From: Paractinoplanes deccanensis
GTDB lineage: Bacteria > Actinomycetota > Actinomycetes > Mycobacteriales > Micromonosporaceae
Direction: 5' to 3'
Length of the DNA: 64,000 nt
NCBI RefSeq assembly: GCF_016862115.1
Contig: NZ_BOMI01000002.1
Span: forward strand, 62,001-126,000
In this document: positions 24,779 to 31,630 of the stretch, piece after piece
Position numbering within the stretch: the first letter of the stretch is position 1
Layout of the letters: the number at the start of each line of letters is the position of its first letter
Position numbers and translations under genes: made by a program
Notes under the pieces: model-generated
What the model was told of the DNA's origin: nothing
Database searches by the model: none
The model's input: only the letters and a program-made list of their open reading frames with translations

Positions 24779-25546
24779 ATGGACGTGAACGCCTACCTGG
24801 ACCGGATCGGTGTCGCGCGGCCGGGGGCCGCCGACGCGGAACACCTCCGTGAGCTGCACCGGGCACACCTGGAGGCGGTGCCGTTCGAGAACCTCGGCAT
24901 TCACCTGGGCGAGCCGATCTCGCTGGACCCGGACGACCTGGTCGACAAGGTCGTCCGGCGGCGCCGGGGCGGCTTCTGCTACGAGCTCAACGGCGCGTTC
25001 GCCCTGCTGCTGGAGGCCCTCGGCTACTCGGTGGCCCGCGTCGGCGCGCGGGTCTTCCGGACGCCGGACCAACTCGGCCCGCCCTTCGATCACCTGGCGC
25101 TGCTGGTCGGCACGGCGGACCACGACGGCCCGTGGCTGGCCGACGTCGGCTTCGGCCGGCACAGCACGTACCCCCTGCTGCTCGGCTCCCGAACCGGCCA
25201 GGACGACCCGGGCGGCCGTTTCACGCTGGCCGACGCCCCGGACGGCGACGTGGACGTGTTCCGCGACGGCGACCCGCAATACCGGATCGAGGCCCGCCCC
25301 CGCGCCCTGACCGACTTCGCGCCCACCTGCTGGTGGCAGGCGACCTCCCCGGAATCGCACTTCACCCGCGCTCCGGTCTGCTCCCGCCTCGACGGCGACG
25401 CCCGGATCTCCATCAGCGGCCGCACCCTCATCCGCACCAAGGGCGGCGCCCGCGAGGAGACCCCGCTTCCCAGCGACGACGCGCTCCGGGCCGCCTATCG
25501 GGAGCACTTCGGCATCACCCTGGACCGGCTCCCGGGCGGCGCCTGA
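24779..25546 (+). CDS. nat: arylamine N-acetyltransferase
   Basis: 255 residues from ATG 24779; an in-frame GTG at 24752 is possible, but MDVNAYLDRIG is the usual start of the family. The Cys-His-Asp catalytic triad is visible: Cys in RRRGGFCYELNGAF, His in PPFDHLALLV and Asp in GPWLADVGFG. VPFENLGIHLGEPI and FAPTCWWQATSPESHFTRAPVCS are also family hallmarks. The enzyme transfers an acetyl (or other acyl) group from CoA to arylamines or hydrazines; in actinomycetes some members act as amide synthases in secondary metabolism, but no biosynthetic cluster is seen here. Last gene before the accessory region. Confidence 0.93.
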   Translation: MDVNAYLDRIGVARPGAADAEHLRELHRAHLEAVPFENLGIHLGEPISLDPDDLVDKVVRRRRGGFCYELNGAFALLLEALGYSVARVGARVFRTPDQLGPPFDHLALLVGTADHDGPWLADVGFGRHSTYPLLLGSRTGQDDPGGRFTLADAPDGDVDVFRDGDPQYRIEARPRALTDFAPTCWWQATSPESHFTRAPVCSRLDGDARISISGRTLIRTKGGAREETPLPSDDALRAAYREHFGITLDRLPGGA

Positions 25547-25690
25547 TCGTCCGCTCGCCGGCCGCAAGCTCAGCGGCGCGACTGCCGGCGGTGATCAGCT
25601 CGCGGCGGTTGGCAACGCCGACCTTGGCGTAGATCCGGCGCAGGTGCCATTCGACGGTGCGGGGACTGAGGAACAGGGTCGCGCCGATTA
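25515..25690 (-). pseudogene. LuxR-family regulator remnant (C-terminal HTH only)
   Basis: Reading minus, IGATLFLSPRTVEWHLRRIYAKVGV followed by ANRRELITAGSRAAELAAGER is the second half of a LuxR/NarL helix-turn-helix and the usual end of such proteins. The first HTH helix and the entire regulatory domain are absent; upstream of about 25690 the frame holds no related sequence. The end overlaps the N-acetyltransferase gene. It marks an ancient break at the border of the accessory region. Confidence 0.7.
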
Positions 25691-26004
25691 CCCGTCCCCT
25701 CATTCTGGAGCTCGGCTCAGGTAACAACAACGCGGCCTTGCCACCGAGGGGTAGGCGGAGAGCTGGTGGCGCCGCCGCAAATGCGCCGGCACACCCCGCC
25801 GGCTCAATTAGCGACCTGTGCGACGCGGGTTCGGCAAGGCGATCGTTGCGAGGGTCTCCCGGTGGCGAAGCGACCCCGTTCAGCCCCAGCGCTAGCAGGG
25901 CGAAGCGGTGTCCTTCTCGACCGCAAGTTCGTCCATCGGCATCGCGGCGTACCACCGTCCGACGACAAAGTCGGACGGCCGCCTTGTCTGACATCACCGT
26001 TAAG
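25691..26004. other. non-coding stretch, no supported gene
   Basis: 314 bp between the LuxR remnant and the orphan immunity gene. Open frames here have no family-like sequence on either strand. I see no RNA gene, repeat or clear promoter; the minus-strand part near 25,940-26,000 carries GTCGGACGG/CCGTCCGAC inverted pieces that might end transcription of the immunity gene. Confidence 0.4.
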
Positions 26005-26418
26005 CTATCCGGACCGATCGGACCTTTCTTTAAGTCGCAGGAGCGCCTTCTCGCGCACCTTTTCCCATGGGTGCTTAGCTAATCTGCGAAGCGCCTCGTC
26101 CGAAGTGTTCGGATGTCCCGCAACGGCCGCCGCTACAGCATCGTGCGGGTCCCAGGAAAGGAGATCAAGAATGTCAGTAGGGCATGAATTCTTCATCGCA
26201 ATACGATCGCGGACGCGCCAGTCATCATCGGCCGCCAACGACCGCATCACCCCTTCCGATATAGTACGATTGTTCGCCACCCAGAAATGCATGTCTGGAT
26301 AGTTCGCGACCAAGCTCGTCCAAACTTCATCGAGCGCGTCTTCCCAGGCAGCCCTACGCCGCTGAGCAGGGTCTTCGCTGGTAACGAGGCGAACGAACTC
26401 ATCAGCCGTCTCAATCAT
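26005..26418 (-). CDS. HEAT/LRV-like small protein, probable immunity protein for the orphan Rhs tip
   Basis: 137 residues from ATG 26418. The start overlaps the stop of the preceding toxin tip by one base (TAATG), implying translational coupling. The sequence is a helical repeat of the leucine-rich-variant/HEAT type: DDDWRVRDRIAMKNSCPTDI, SWDPHDAVAAAVAGHPNTSDEAL and AKHPWEKVREKAL, each pairing a V-R/A-V helix with a P-x3-L helix. No signal peptide or membrane segment, as expected for a cytosolic immunity protein. The DNA is visibly richer in A/T than the flanking chromosome, a sign of transfer. The immunity role is inferred from position, size and coupling; I do not recognise a named immunity family. 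Confidence 0.65.
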   Translation of the reverse strand: MIETADEFVRLVTSEDPAQRRRAAWEDALDEVWTSLVANYPDMHFWVANNRTISEGVMRSLAADDDWRVRDRIAMKNSCPTDILDLLSWDPHDAVAAAVAGHPNTSDEALRRLAKHPWEKVREKALLRLKERSDRSG

Positions 26419-26783
26419 TACTTACACCCACCCAAAGCAGATCCCAGGCCCTTCACCTTGACCGACTTGAGATCTTTGAAGGAGATAAATTTTCCCTTTT
26501 CTCCTTTGTGCTTGTTTTGCATGAAATCGCCATTCTGGTCAGCGTCCGATATCCATTCAAGCCCGGTTGCGGTTTCCCGGAAAACCTTCCACGAGGAGCC
26601 GCCATGGTCGGCCTTGTCTGGGCTCCACCAGAGAACGTTTCCCTTACTGTCTGGAACCTGCTGGTAATACATCGCACCGAATGGGCCGCCGCGCATAACC
26701 GCCGTCGACTTTGCCGGGTCGATGTTCCAGCCATCGTTGTGCACGAGAACCGGCGTGTTGCCGGCGAGCACATAGTACGTGTG
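26418..26783 (-). CDS. orphan Rhs toxin tip (Hint-end plus toxin domain), displaced C-terminal cassette
   Basis: The frame reads HTYYVLAGNTPVLVHN, the last residues of a pretoxin Hint domain, then a toxin domain beginning DGWNIDPAKSTAVM and ending GLGSALGGCK. Identity to the end of the Rhs gene at 31627-38397 is abrupt: about 29 of 29 bases match through the VLAGN segment, while upstream of the HTY codons the frame runs into unrelated sequence. No Rhs shell, signal or proper start is attached; the first in-frame start is GTG 26771 (VLAGN). Conserved-looking residues are WWSPDKADHGGSSWKVF, DADQNGDF and KHKGEKGKFISF, many charged or His, in the style of RNase tips; I recall similar tips in LXG and CdiA toxins but cannot name the family with confidence. 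Silent unless recombined into an Rhs gene. Confidence 0.75.
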   Translation of the reverse strand, partial: HTYYVLAGNTPVLVHNDGWNIDPAKSTAVMRGGPFGAMYYQQVPDSKGNVLWWSPDKADHGGSSWKVFRETATGLEWISDADQNGDFMQNKHKGEKGKFISFKDLKSVKVKGLGSALGGCK

Positions 26784-26882
26784 GCAATTTCCTCGACGAC
26801 ACGGAGAGTGACTTATCGGCGCAGGGCTCTCACCTGGTCTTTCGTGGGTGGGATGGGTTGCGGCTCGTGTTGTCGGGTGGTG

Positions 26883-26905
26883 TTGACGGCAACCGTGACG
26901 GCAAC
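26883..26905 (+). repeat. direct repeat, probable att site (left)
   Basis: 23 bp identical to 31144-31166 and in the same orientation. Internally it is two copies of GACGGCAAC separated by CGT, preceded by TT. Flanking bases outside the 23 bp differ between copies. Not at a tRNA 3' end, which is where many AICEs insert. Confidence 0.65.
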
Positions 26906-26953
26906 GTGGGCAGACAACCAGCGACGTCAGCGGCCGTCGGGCGGTCCGTGGGG

Positions 26954-27427
26954 CTATCCGAGGTAGGGCGTGGTGCGGTGTTCGGTGTGGTGGCGCAGGC
27001 GGAGCCGGACGGTGTCGTGGATGGGGATGCGGTCGAAGTCGGCTGGGCCGACGAACCGCACGTCGGTCGACTCGTCGCTGACGGCGAGGGTGCCGCCGAT
27101 GACTCGGCCGTAGTAGGTGATGTTGAATTCCTGGCGGACTTCGCCGTCGGCGTACGCGATGACGTGCTGCGGGTCGGTGTAGATGCCGAGCAGGCCGGTG
27201 ATCTCGATGTCGAGTCCGGTTTCCTCCCTGACCTCGCGGATCACGCATTGACTGAGAGTTTCGCCGATGTCCATGGTGCCGCCGGGCAGCGCCCAGTTGC
27301 CGGAGTCGGTCCGGCGTTGCAGGTGCACGCGGCCGTGTTCGTCGACGACGAGGGCGGAGCCGCCGGGTACGAGGCTGTTAGCGCGTGGGGCGGCCGGGTC
27401 GTGGTAGTAGTCGCGCCGGCCGCTCAC
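26954..27427 (-). CDS. Nudix hydrolase of AICE type
   Basis: 157 residues from GTG 27427, whose GTGA overlaps the stop of the XRE-like remnant. A perfect Nudix box is present: G-TMDIG-E-TLSQCVI-REV-R-EE-T-GL (residues about 50-72), giving hydrolysis of a nucleoside diphosphate linked to another group. N-terminus YYHDPAAPRANSLVPGGSALV. Nudix genes paired with an XRE regulator are a standard part of pSAM2-like elements, where the pair influences replication and transfer (Pra-type modules). It is the last gene before the left direct repeat. The substrate cannot be predicted. Confidence 0.88.
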   Translation of the reverse strand: MSGRRDYYHDPAAPRANSLVPGGSALVVDEHGRVHLQRRTDSGNWALPGGTMDIGETLSQCVIREVREETGLDIEITGLLGIYTDPQHVIAYADGEVRQEFNITYYGRVIGGTLAVSDESTDVRFVGPADFDRIPIHDTVRLRLRHHTEHRTTPYLG

Positions 27428-27966
27428 GATGCCGGCTCCGGCGGGTAGGCGGTGGTGGTCTGCCAGACCTGTTCGAACTGGTCGGCGAACGAGGCGAAGA
27501 TGCCGTACGGGGAGAGTTCGCGCAGGTGCAGGGCGAGGTGCTAGTAGCCGCGGGCGCGGTACAGGTGCGGGGTGACGATCATCTGGTTGTCGAAGCGGAA
27601 CACCGAGTTGTACAGGTGTACCGCGTGCAGGCCGACCTCGACACCGGCCTCGCTATGGAGGGGTTCGCAGAAGTTGAGGGCGTTGCGGATGCGGCCGGGC
27701 AGGGTGCCGCCGATCTGTTCCAGGGCGTCGCGTTCGACCACGTGGGCGCTGTCCGGGTCGGCGAACGCCAGGCGGATGCGGGCGCCGGCGGCGGCTTTGT
27801 CGGTCAGCCGTTGCATGGTGTCGGGCAGCAGCTCCAGGACGAACGGGTAGGCGTAGCCGAGCAGGTCAATCCATTTGGTCGCGCCGGACAGCAGCGACGT
27901 CCACAACGTTTGCGGGATGTCGGCGCGGTGCGCCCAGGCCCCGGCGACTTCGGCGGTGGCTCGCCC
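27424..27966 (-). pseudogene. AICE XRE-type regulator remnant, 5'-truncated and with an internal TAG
   Basis: The open frame begins just after a TGA at 27969-27967, with RATAEVAGAWAHRADIPQTLW, and continues WTSLLSGATKWIDLLGYAYPF, RLAFADPDSAHVVERDALEQ and LHAVHLYNSVFRFDNQMIV, the conserved C-terminal sensor part of the XRE proteins that precede nudix genes in AICEs. The helix-turn-helix is missing. A TAG at 27543-27541 interrupts RARGY*HLALHLRELSPYGIF; family members as I remember them have Gln there, so a single C-to-T change explains it. After the TAG the frame continues with family-like sequence to the TGA that overlaps the nudix start. The break lies 6 bp from the integrase stop, so the HTH was lost in a deletion that joined int to this gene. 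Confidence 0.8.
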
Positions 27967-27971
27967 TCACC

Positions 27972-29258
27972 TCAGTCGATGCCGGGCCGGTGGTCGGGGT
28001 CGGGCTGGTCGGGGTCGAGGGCCTGGTTGAGGGCTTCGATGGCGTTGCGGTGCAGCCGGGGCCGGACGTGGGCGTACACGTCGGCGGTGACGTGCAGCCG
28101 GGCGTGACCGAGGAGGTCTTTGATCGTCACGAGTTCGACGCCCTGTTCGAGCAGCAACGTCGCGCACGAATGTCTCAGGTCGTGGAACCGGATGTAGCGG
28201 ACTTCGGCCAGGTAGCAGACGGTCTCGTGTTGCCGATGCACGTACGCGCGGTCGAGTGGCCGGCCGGTCGCCGAAGCGAACACCACGTCCTGGTCGGTCC
28301 ACCGGTCGCCGGCTTCCCGCCGGTCGAGGTCTTGCCGCTGCCGGTACCGCTTCAGCGCGGGGATACAGGCGGCCGGGAGCACGATCTTACGGCGGGACGC
28401 CTCGGTCTTGGGCGGCTGGAAACTCATCCCGCCCTTGACCCGCGCCAGGGTTCGCCGCACGGACAAATGTCCGCCATCCAGGTCGATGTCCGCCCATTGC
28501 AAACCGAGCAGTTCACCCCGGCGCAGGCCGGTACGCAGCGCGAGTTCGAACAGCGGGCCGTGACGGTGGAACGCGGCAGCGTACAGATATCTACGGGCTT
28601 CGACCGCCGTGAACGGCTGGTGGCCGGTCCGCCGCGGGGTAGGCAGCCGCACCGCAGAGGCCACGTTACGGTGCAGCAGCTCCTCCCGCACGGCGTGAGC
28701 GAGCGCGGCGGACAACACCGCACGGATATAGCGGATGGTCGCCGGTTGCACCCGATGCTGACAGCACGTGCCGACCGCGCAGCAGCGAGGCCGCCGGTCT
28801 TTGCGCCGGTGGTGCGGGTCGCGGCGAGCGTCCCACCCTTGGGCGCAGCACTGGCACACGGCGGCGGTGCCGTCGAGGAACGTACGGACGTCGGCGACCG
28901 TGAGCGCGTGCAGGGGGCGGTGGCCGAGTCCGGGAATGAGAAATGTCCGTACGTAGGTGTCGTAGTTGGTGTAGGCGGTCGGCCGGACCCGGTGCACGGC
29001 CACCGTGTTCAGCCAGGACAGCAGGTACTCGCCGACGGTCGTGTTCGGGTTGACCTGGGCAGGCCGTCCGTGCTGGGAGTCGGCGAGTTTCTCGGTCAGC
29101 TTGTCGGCGGCCTGTTTGCGGGTAGCGCCGTAGACGCGGACCCGGCGGCTGGTGCCGTCGGCGGCCAGGACGTAACCGGCGCCCTCCCACCGGCCGTCGG
29201 CGCGCTGGTAGATGGTGCCTTCGCCGTTGGCGCGTTTCTTACCGGCCATGCCGGTCAC
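27972..29258 (-). CDS. int: tyrosine recombinase (AICE integrase)
   Basis: 428 residues from GTG 29258 (or ATG 29249, MAGKKRANGEGTIYQR). Arm-binding N-terminus GTIYQRADGRWEGAGYV; SAM-like core-binding domain TVGEYLLSWLNTVAVHRVRPTAYTNY. An inserted Cys-rich stretch, VCQCCAQG followed by RCCAVGTCC, looks like a zinc site and is common in AICE integrases. Catalytic domain: Arg in TGLRRGELLGLQWADI, Lys in QPPKTEASRR, HDLRH, LGHARLHVTADVYAHV with the nucleophilic Tyr. All active-site residues are present, so the enzyme may still work. Overlaps xis by 20 bp. It would act on the 23-bp repeats that flank the element, although these lie 1.1 and 1.9 kb away rather than next to int, another sign of rearrangement. 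Confidence 0.94.
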   Translation of the reverse strand: MTGMAGKKRANGEGTIYQRADGRWEGAGYVLAADGTSRRVRVYGATRKQAADKLTEKLADSQHGRPAQVNPNTTVGEYLLSWLNTVAVHRVRPTAYTNYDTYVRTFLIPGLGHRPLHALTVADVRTFLDGTAAVCQCCAQGWDARRDPHHRRKDRRPRCCAVGTCCQHRVQPATIRYIRAVLSAALAHAVREELLHRNVASAVRLPTPRRTGHQPFTAVEARRYLYAAAFHRHGPLFELALRTGLRRGELLGLQWADIDLDGGHLSVRRTLARVKGGMSFQPPKTEASRRKIVLPAACIPALKRYRQRQDLDRREAGDRWTDQDVVFASATGRPLDRAYVHRQHETVCYLAEVRYIRFHDLRHSCATLLLEQGVELVTIKDLLGHARLHVTADVYAHVRPRLHRNAIEALNQALDPDQPDPDHRPGID

Positions 29259-29433
29259 CTCCGTCCACGCCGATCTGGCGCAGGTACGCCGTCAGAGCCG
29301 TGGCGGGGATGCGGCGGCAGCGGCCGATCTGGACCGAACGCAGCCGGCGGGTACGGATGAGCTGGTAGACGGTGTGCCGCGACACCTGCAACCGGGCCAT
29401 CACCTGCCCGACGGTCAGCAGGTCCGTGCTCAT
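29239..29433 (-). CDS. xis: excisionase (MerR-like winged helix)
   Basis: 64 residues from ATG 29433. DLLTVGQVMARLQVSRHTVYQLIRTRRLRSVQIGRCRRIP is a classic Xis/MerR-like helix-turn-helix (VGQVMARLQVSRHTVYQLI) followed by a basic wing (QIGRCRRI). Directionality factor for the integrase, which starts inside its 3' end; its own start overlaps the RepSA stop (ATGA). The repSA-xis-int order and overlaps are those of pSAM2-type AICEs. Confidence 0.92.
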   Translation of the reverse strand: MSTDLLTVGQVMARLQVSRHTVYQLIRTRRLRSVQIGRCRRIPATALTAYLRQIGVDGGDRHGR

Positions 29434-30323
29434 ACCGCACCTGCCTCTCCAGCACGGCCGGTGTAGCGCCAGTCACCGACCACCAGGACGGCTTCCGGTT
29501 CGAGGCCAAGCCCGGCCGCACGCTGTGCGTGAGTCCAGTGGAGACGTTCGGCACGCAGCGCCGTGAGGGTGGTGGAGTAGTCCCGCGACGTGGTCGCGAA
29601 ATGACCTCGGAACCCGAATGTGTGCGCGTGACGGCGCAGCCGCAGCCCCGCGTAGACGGGTTGCCCGCCGAGCCACCAGCACGTCTCGACGAGCCGTCGG
29701 GCATGATCGCCCAGCTCCCGCAGGTCGATGTCGGGTCGCCGTCCGGTTCCTGAGCAGCGACGACACAGCAGGCGCCCGGCGCCCTGGTCACGAACGGGAT
29801 GAGCGCCGTAGCCGTCGCAGACGCGGCAGAAGATCGGGCCGAGATCGATTCCCGCGACCTCGGCGGCCTTGGTGGCGTACTTGGCCACGTACCGGGCCAC
29901 CACGATCTCCGACAGGCCGCCGTCGATGGCGATCGGGCGGAGGTCGAGCTGCCGGCCCCACCGCAACGACCGAGCCGGAACCTGCCGAGTACCGGGGACG
30001 GCGATCGTGACCCGTCGGGCCGCGTTCCGCAGCGCCAACTCCAACAGCGCGGCAGTGGCCCCGGGCTGCGGAAGTGAGGCAGGACCGTCGAGACCGTCGA
30101 GGCGCACGACCGCGTGCAGGTGGACCACGCCGCGGGCTTGGAACTCGGCGACCTTGGCGAACACCATCCGCACCGGCGAAGCCGCGACATCGCGCGGTAG
30201 GCCGGTGGTCGTGGCCAAGGCCCGCCGGGACTGCTGGAGGAACCGCGCCCACAACCGCCCGGCATAGGCGTTGAACAGCACCTGACCGGCGTAGTCGTAG
30301 CCGGCCGGGTCCAGATCCCTGTT
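29430..30323 (-). pseudogene. repSA: replication initiator RepSA, N-terminal half deleted
   Basis: The frame opens at 30323 directly after a TGA and reads DLDPAGYDYAGQVLFNAYAGRLWARFLQQSRRALA, VRMVFAKVAEFQARGVVHLHAVVRLDG and EIVVARYVAKYATKAAEVAG, then the Cys-rich ICRVCDGYG/LLCRRCSGTG and LRRHAHTFGFRGHFATTSRDYSTTL. These are the C-terminal two thirds of RepSA, including HLHAVVRLD (metal-binding HUH-like) and RYVAKYATKA (catalytic Tyr/Lys region of rolling-circle initiators). About 180-200 N-terminal residues usual in RepSA are missing; an internal GTG at 30281 is the first start. The breakpoint abuts the opposite-strand gntR remnant. Probably non-functional, so the element cannot replicate by itself. 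Confidence 0.85.
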
Positions 30324-30847
30324 TCAACAGGTCGTCGACGACATCCTCGACCAGATCCGCGACGGACGCCTCAACCCCAACGACCCGCTACCGTCCGCCC
30401 GCAAAATGGCCGACGTGTACGGCGTGGCGTCGATGACCGCCCAACGCGCTCTGCGCGAACTGCAAAACCGGCGCATCACCTACGCCGTCGCCGGCAAGGG
30501 CACCTTCGTGCACCCCGACGCCTTCGACCTGCTCCGCAGCGGCGTCCTCCAGGAGCCGATCGACGACCCCGACTCAGACGCCGGGTCGCCGCCTACCTCG
30601 CCGACCAGCAGGCCATCACCATCCGCTACCACCAGGCCCGCACCCTCGACGACAAGAACGCCGCCTTGCAAGACCTGCTCGACCACGCCGACACCCACGG
30701 CCGCCTCATCGACGAAGTGATCAATACCAGGCCGACCACGGCAACTTCGCCAAGCCACCGGCCATCGCAGCGGTCACCAGCGACGACAAGCCGCCGGCCG
30801 CGCCCACCAAACGGCGCAGCAGCCGCACCCGCGAACCCAAGCAGTAA
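30319..30847 (+). pseudogene. GntR-family regulator, 5'-truncated with two frameshifts
   Basis: The frame from 30319 reads LFQQVVDDILDQIRDGRLNPNDPLPSARKMADVYGVASMTAQRALRELQNRRITYAVAGKGTFV, a complete GntR winged helix, but no start codon precedes it; the first ATG is 30406 inside the HTH. After PIDDPDS the family-like sequence moves to another frame near 30577 (RVAAYLADQQAITIRYHQARTLDDKNAALQDLLDHAD) and again near 30724 (QADHGNFAKPPAIAAV), ending at TAA 30847. GntR regulators (Pra/KorSA type) control AICE transfer and replication; this copy is broken. Convergent breakage with repSA suggests a single deletion between them. Confidence 0.78.
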
Positions 30848-30896
30848 CCCAGGCTGCGACCAGGCTGGTTCAAAACTGCTCTACCTAATCAAGAAC

Positions 30897-30916
30897 GGCC
30901 CGGCTTGCGCCGGGCC
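30897..30916 (-). terminator. GC-rich hairpin, terminator-like on the minus strand
   Basis: GGCCCGGC-TTGC-GCCGGGCC: 8-bp perfect stem with a 4-nt loop. On the minus strand it is followed by GTTCTTG, weakly T-rich. It sits in the gene-free 296 bp between the gntR remnant and the right direct repeat (30848-31143), in which I see nothing else. Confidence 0.4.
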
Positions 30917-31143
30917 ACGCGCACGCGCTACAGACCTACGGCCCCCGCGCGCACGCCCGCCAACACCCGAACCTCCAAGCAGCTGAGCCAGTCGACCAGG
31001 ACTAGCAGGATGATGCCTTCGCCAGCCCGCGCACGGCCACCGGTTCCGGGATCGACGCCGCCCCGCACTGCCACGCGACACCACCACGCAGACCGCTGCC
31101 GCCCGGCAACACCCCATCGACATCTTTAGATCAATTTCAGCGT

Positions 31144-31166
31144 TTGACGGCAACCGTGACGGCAAC
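31144..31166 (+). repeat. direct repeat, probable att site (right)
   Basis: Identical 23 bp to 26883-26905 with the same internal double GACGGCAAC. It lies 80 bp downstream of the immunity gene stop (31247), so insertion happened in the non-coding gap behind the Rhs operon without breaking a gene. Confidence 0.65.
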
Positions 31167-31246
31167 CCGAGCGCACGGCTACGCTTTCCCAGCGACTGTC
31201 CGGACTCGCAGTAGTCGTTGTAGCCACCTCGAACACGCCGATCCCT

Positions 31247-31630
31247 TTACCCGCTCTCCAGCGGAACTAGCTCTATCTGCAGAGAGTCGGCACGCACGTT
31301 GATTTCGCCGAAGTCCCCCGCAATCCGGTAGGCATCATGATCAAAGTCAAATGAATCGACGCCTCCATAGTCCAATTCCCCGGACGCGTCTCTGGCCGGC
31401 GGCAGCCCTTGCCCGGCCCAATGAAGGACCGAAACTTTTTCGAACCTAAGCTCCCCACGTCGATAGCAATGACTCTCCCCGGGCAGCGGAGCCTGGTAGT
31501 CCGGGTGCTCAGGAAGCAATACAACATCAAGAGAGATAGTAAGTGTCCCCGGGCGAGCCACGATGTCCAGCACCCAACTGTCTTCCAGGTAGAAGAGGCG
31601 CAGCTCACCGATCTGACTGTAGTTTGTCAT
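31247..31630 (-). CDS. probable immunity protein for the Rhs toxin at 31627-38397
   Basis: 127 residues from ATG 31630. The ATGA overlap with the Rhs stop means the two are translationally coupled. The protein is acidic and beta-rich (SQIGELRLFYLEDSWVLDIVARPGTLTISLDVVLL, RRGELRFEKVSVLHWAG, GDFGEINVRADSLQIELVPLE), without signal peptide or membrane segment. Its DNA, like the toxin tip before it, has more A/T than the Rhs shell. Small acidic proteins coupled directly behind a polymorphic toxin are normally its cognate inhibitor; no specific immunity family is recognised. The next gene downstream, beyond the AICE, is the orphan tip. Confidence 0.72.
   Translation of the reverse strand: MTNYSQIGELRLFYLEDSWVLDIVARPGTLTISLDVVLLPEHPDYQAPLPGESHCYRRGELRFEKVSVLHWAGQGLPPARDASGELDYGGVDSFDFDHDAYRIAGDFGEINVRADSLQIELVPLESG

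Larger units (their letters stand above)
26883..31166. mobile_element. decayed AICE (integrative element) flanked by 23-bp direct repeats
   Basis: The segment holds, on the minus strand, a truncated repSA, xis, int, an XRE-like remnant and a nudix gene, plus a frameshifted gntR on the plus strand; these genes are typical of actinomycete integrative and conjugative elements. The FtsK-like transfer gene, the N-terminal half of RepSA and any spread genes are missing. Perfect 23-bp direct repeats at 26883-26905 and 31144-31166 bound it and are likely attL and attR. It separates the orphan toxin cassette from the Rhs locus. int and xis look intact, so excision may still be possible. Confidence 0.75.

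Noticed and set aside
26418-27248. 276-residue frame joining the toxin tip to upstream sequence as one gene
   Set aside because: The first 160 residues are the complement of the nudix gene and low-complexity Arg/Pro/His sequence; family-like sequence starts only at the HTYYVLAGN codons.
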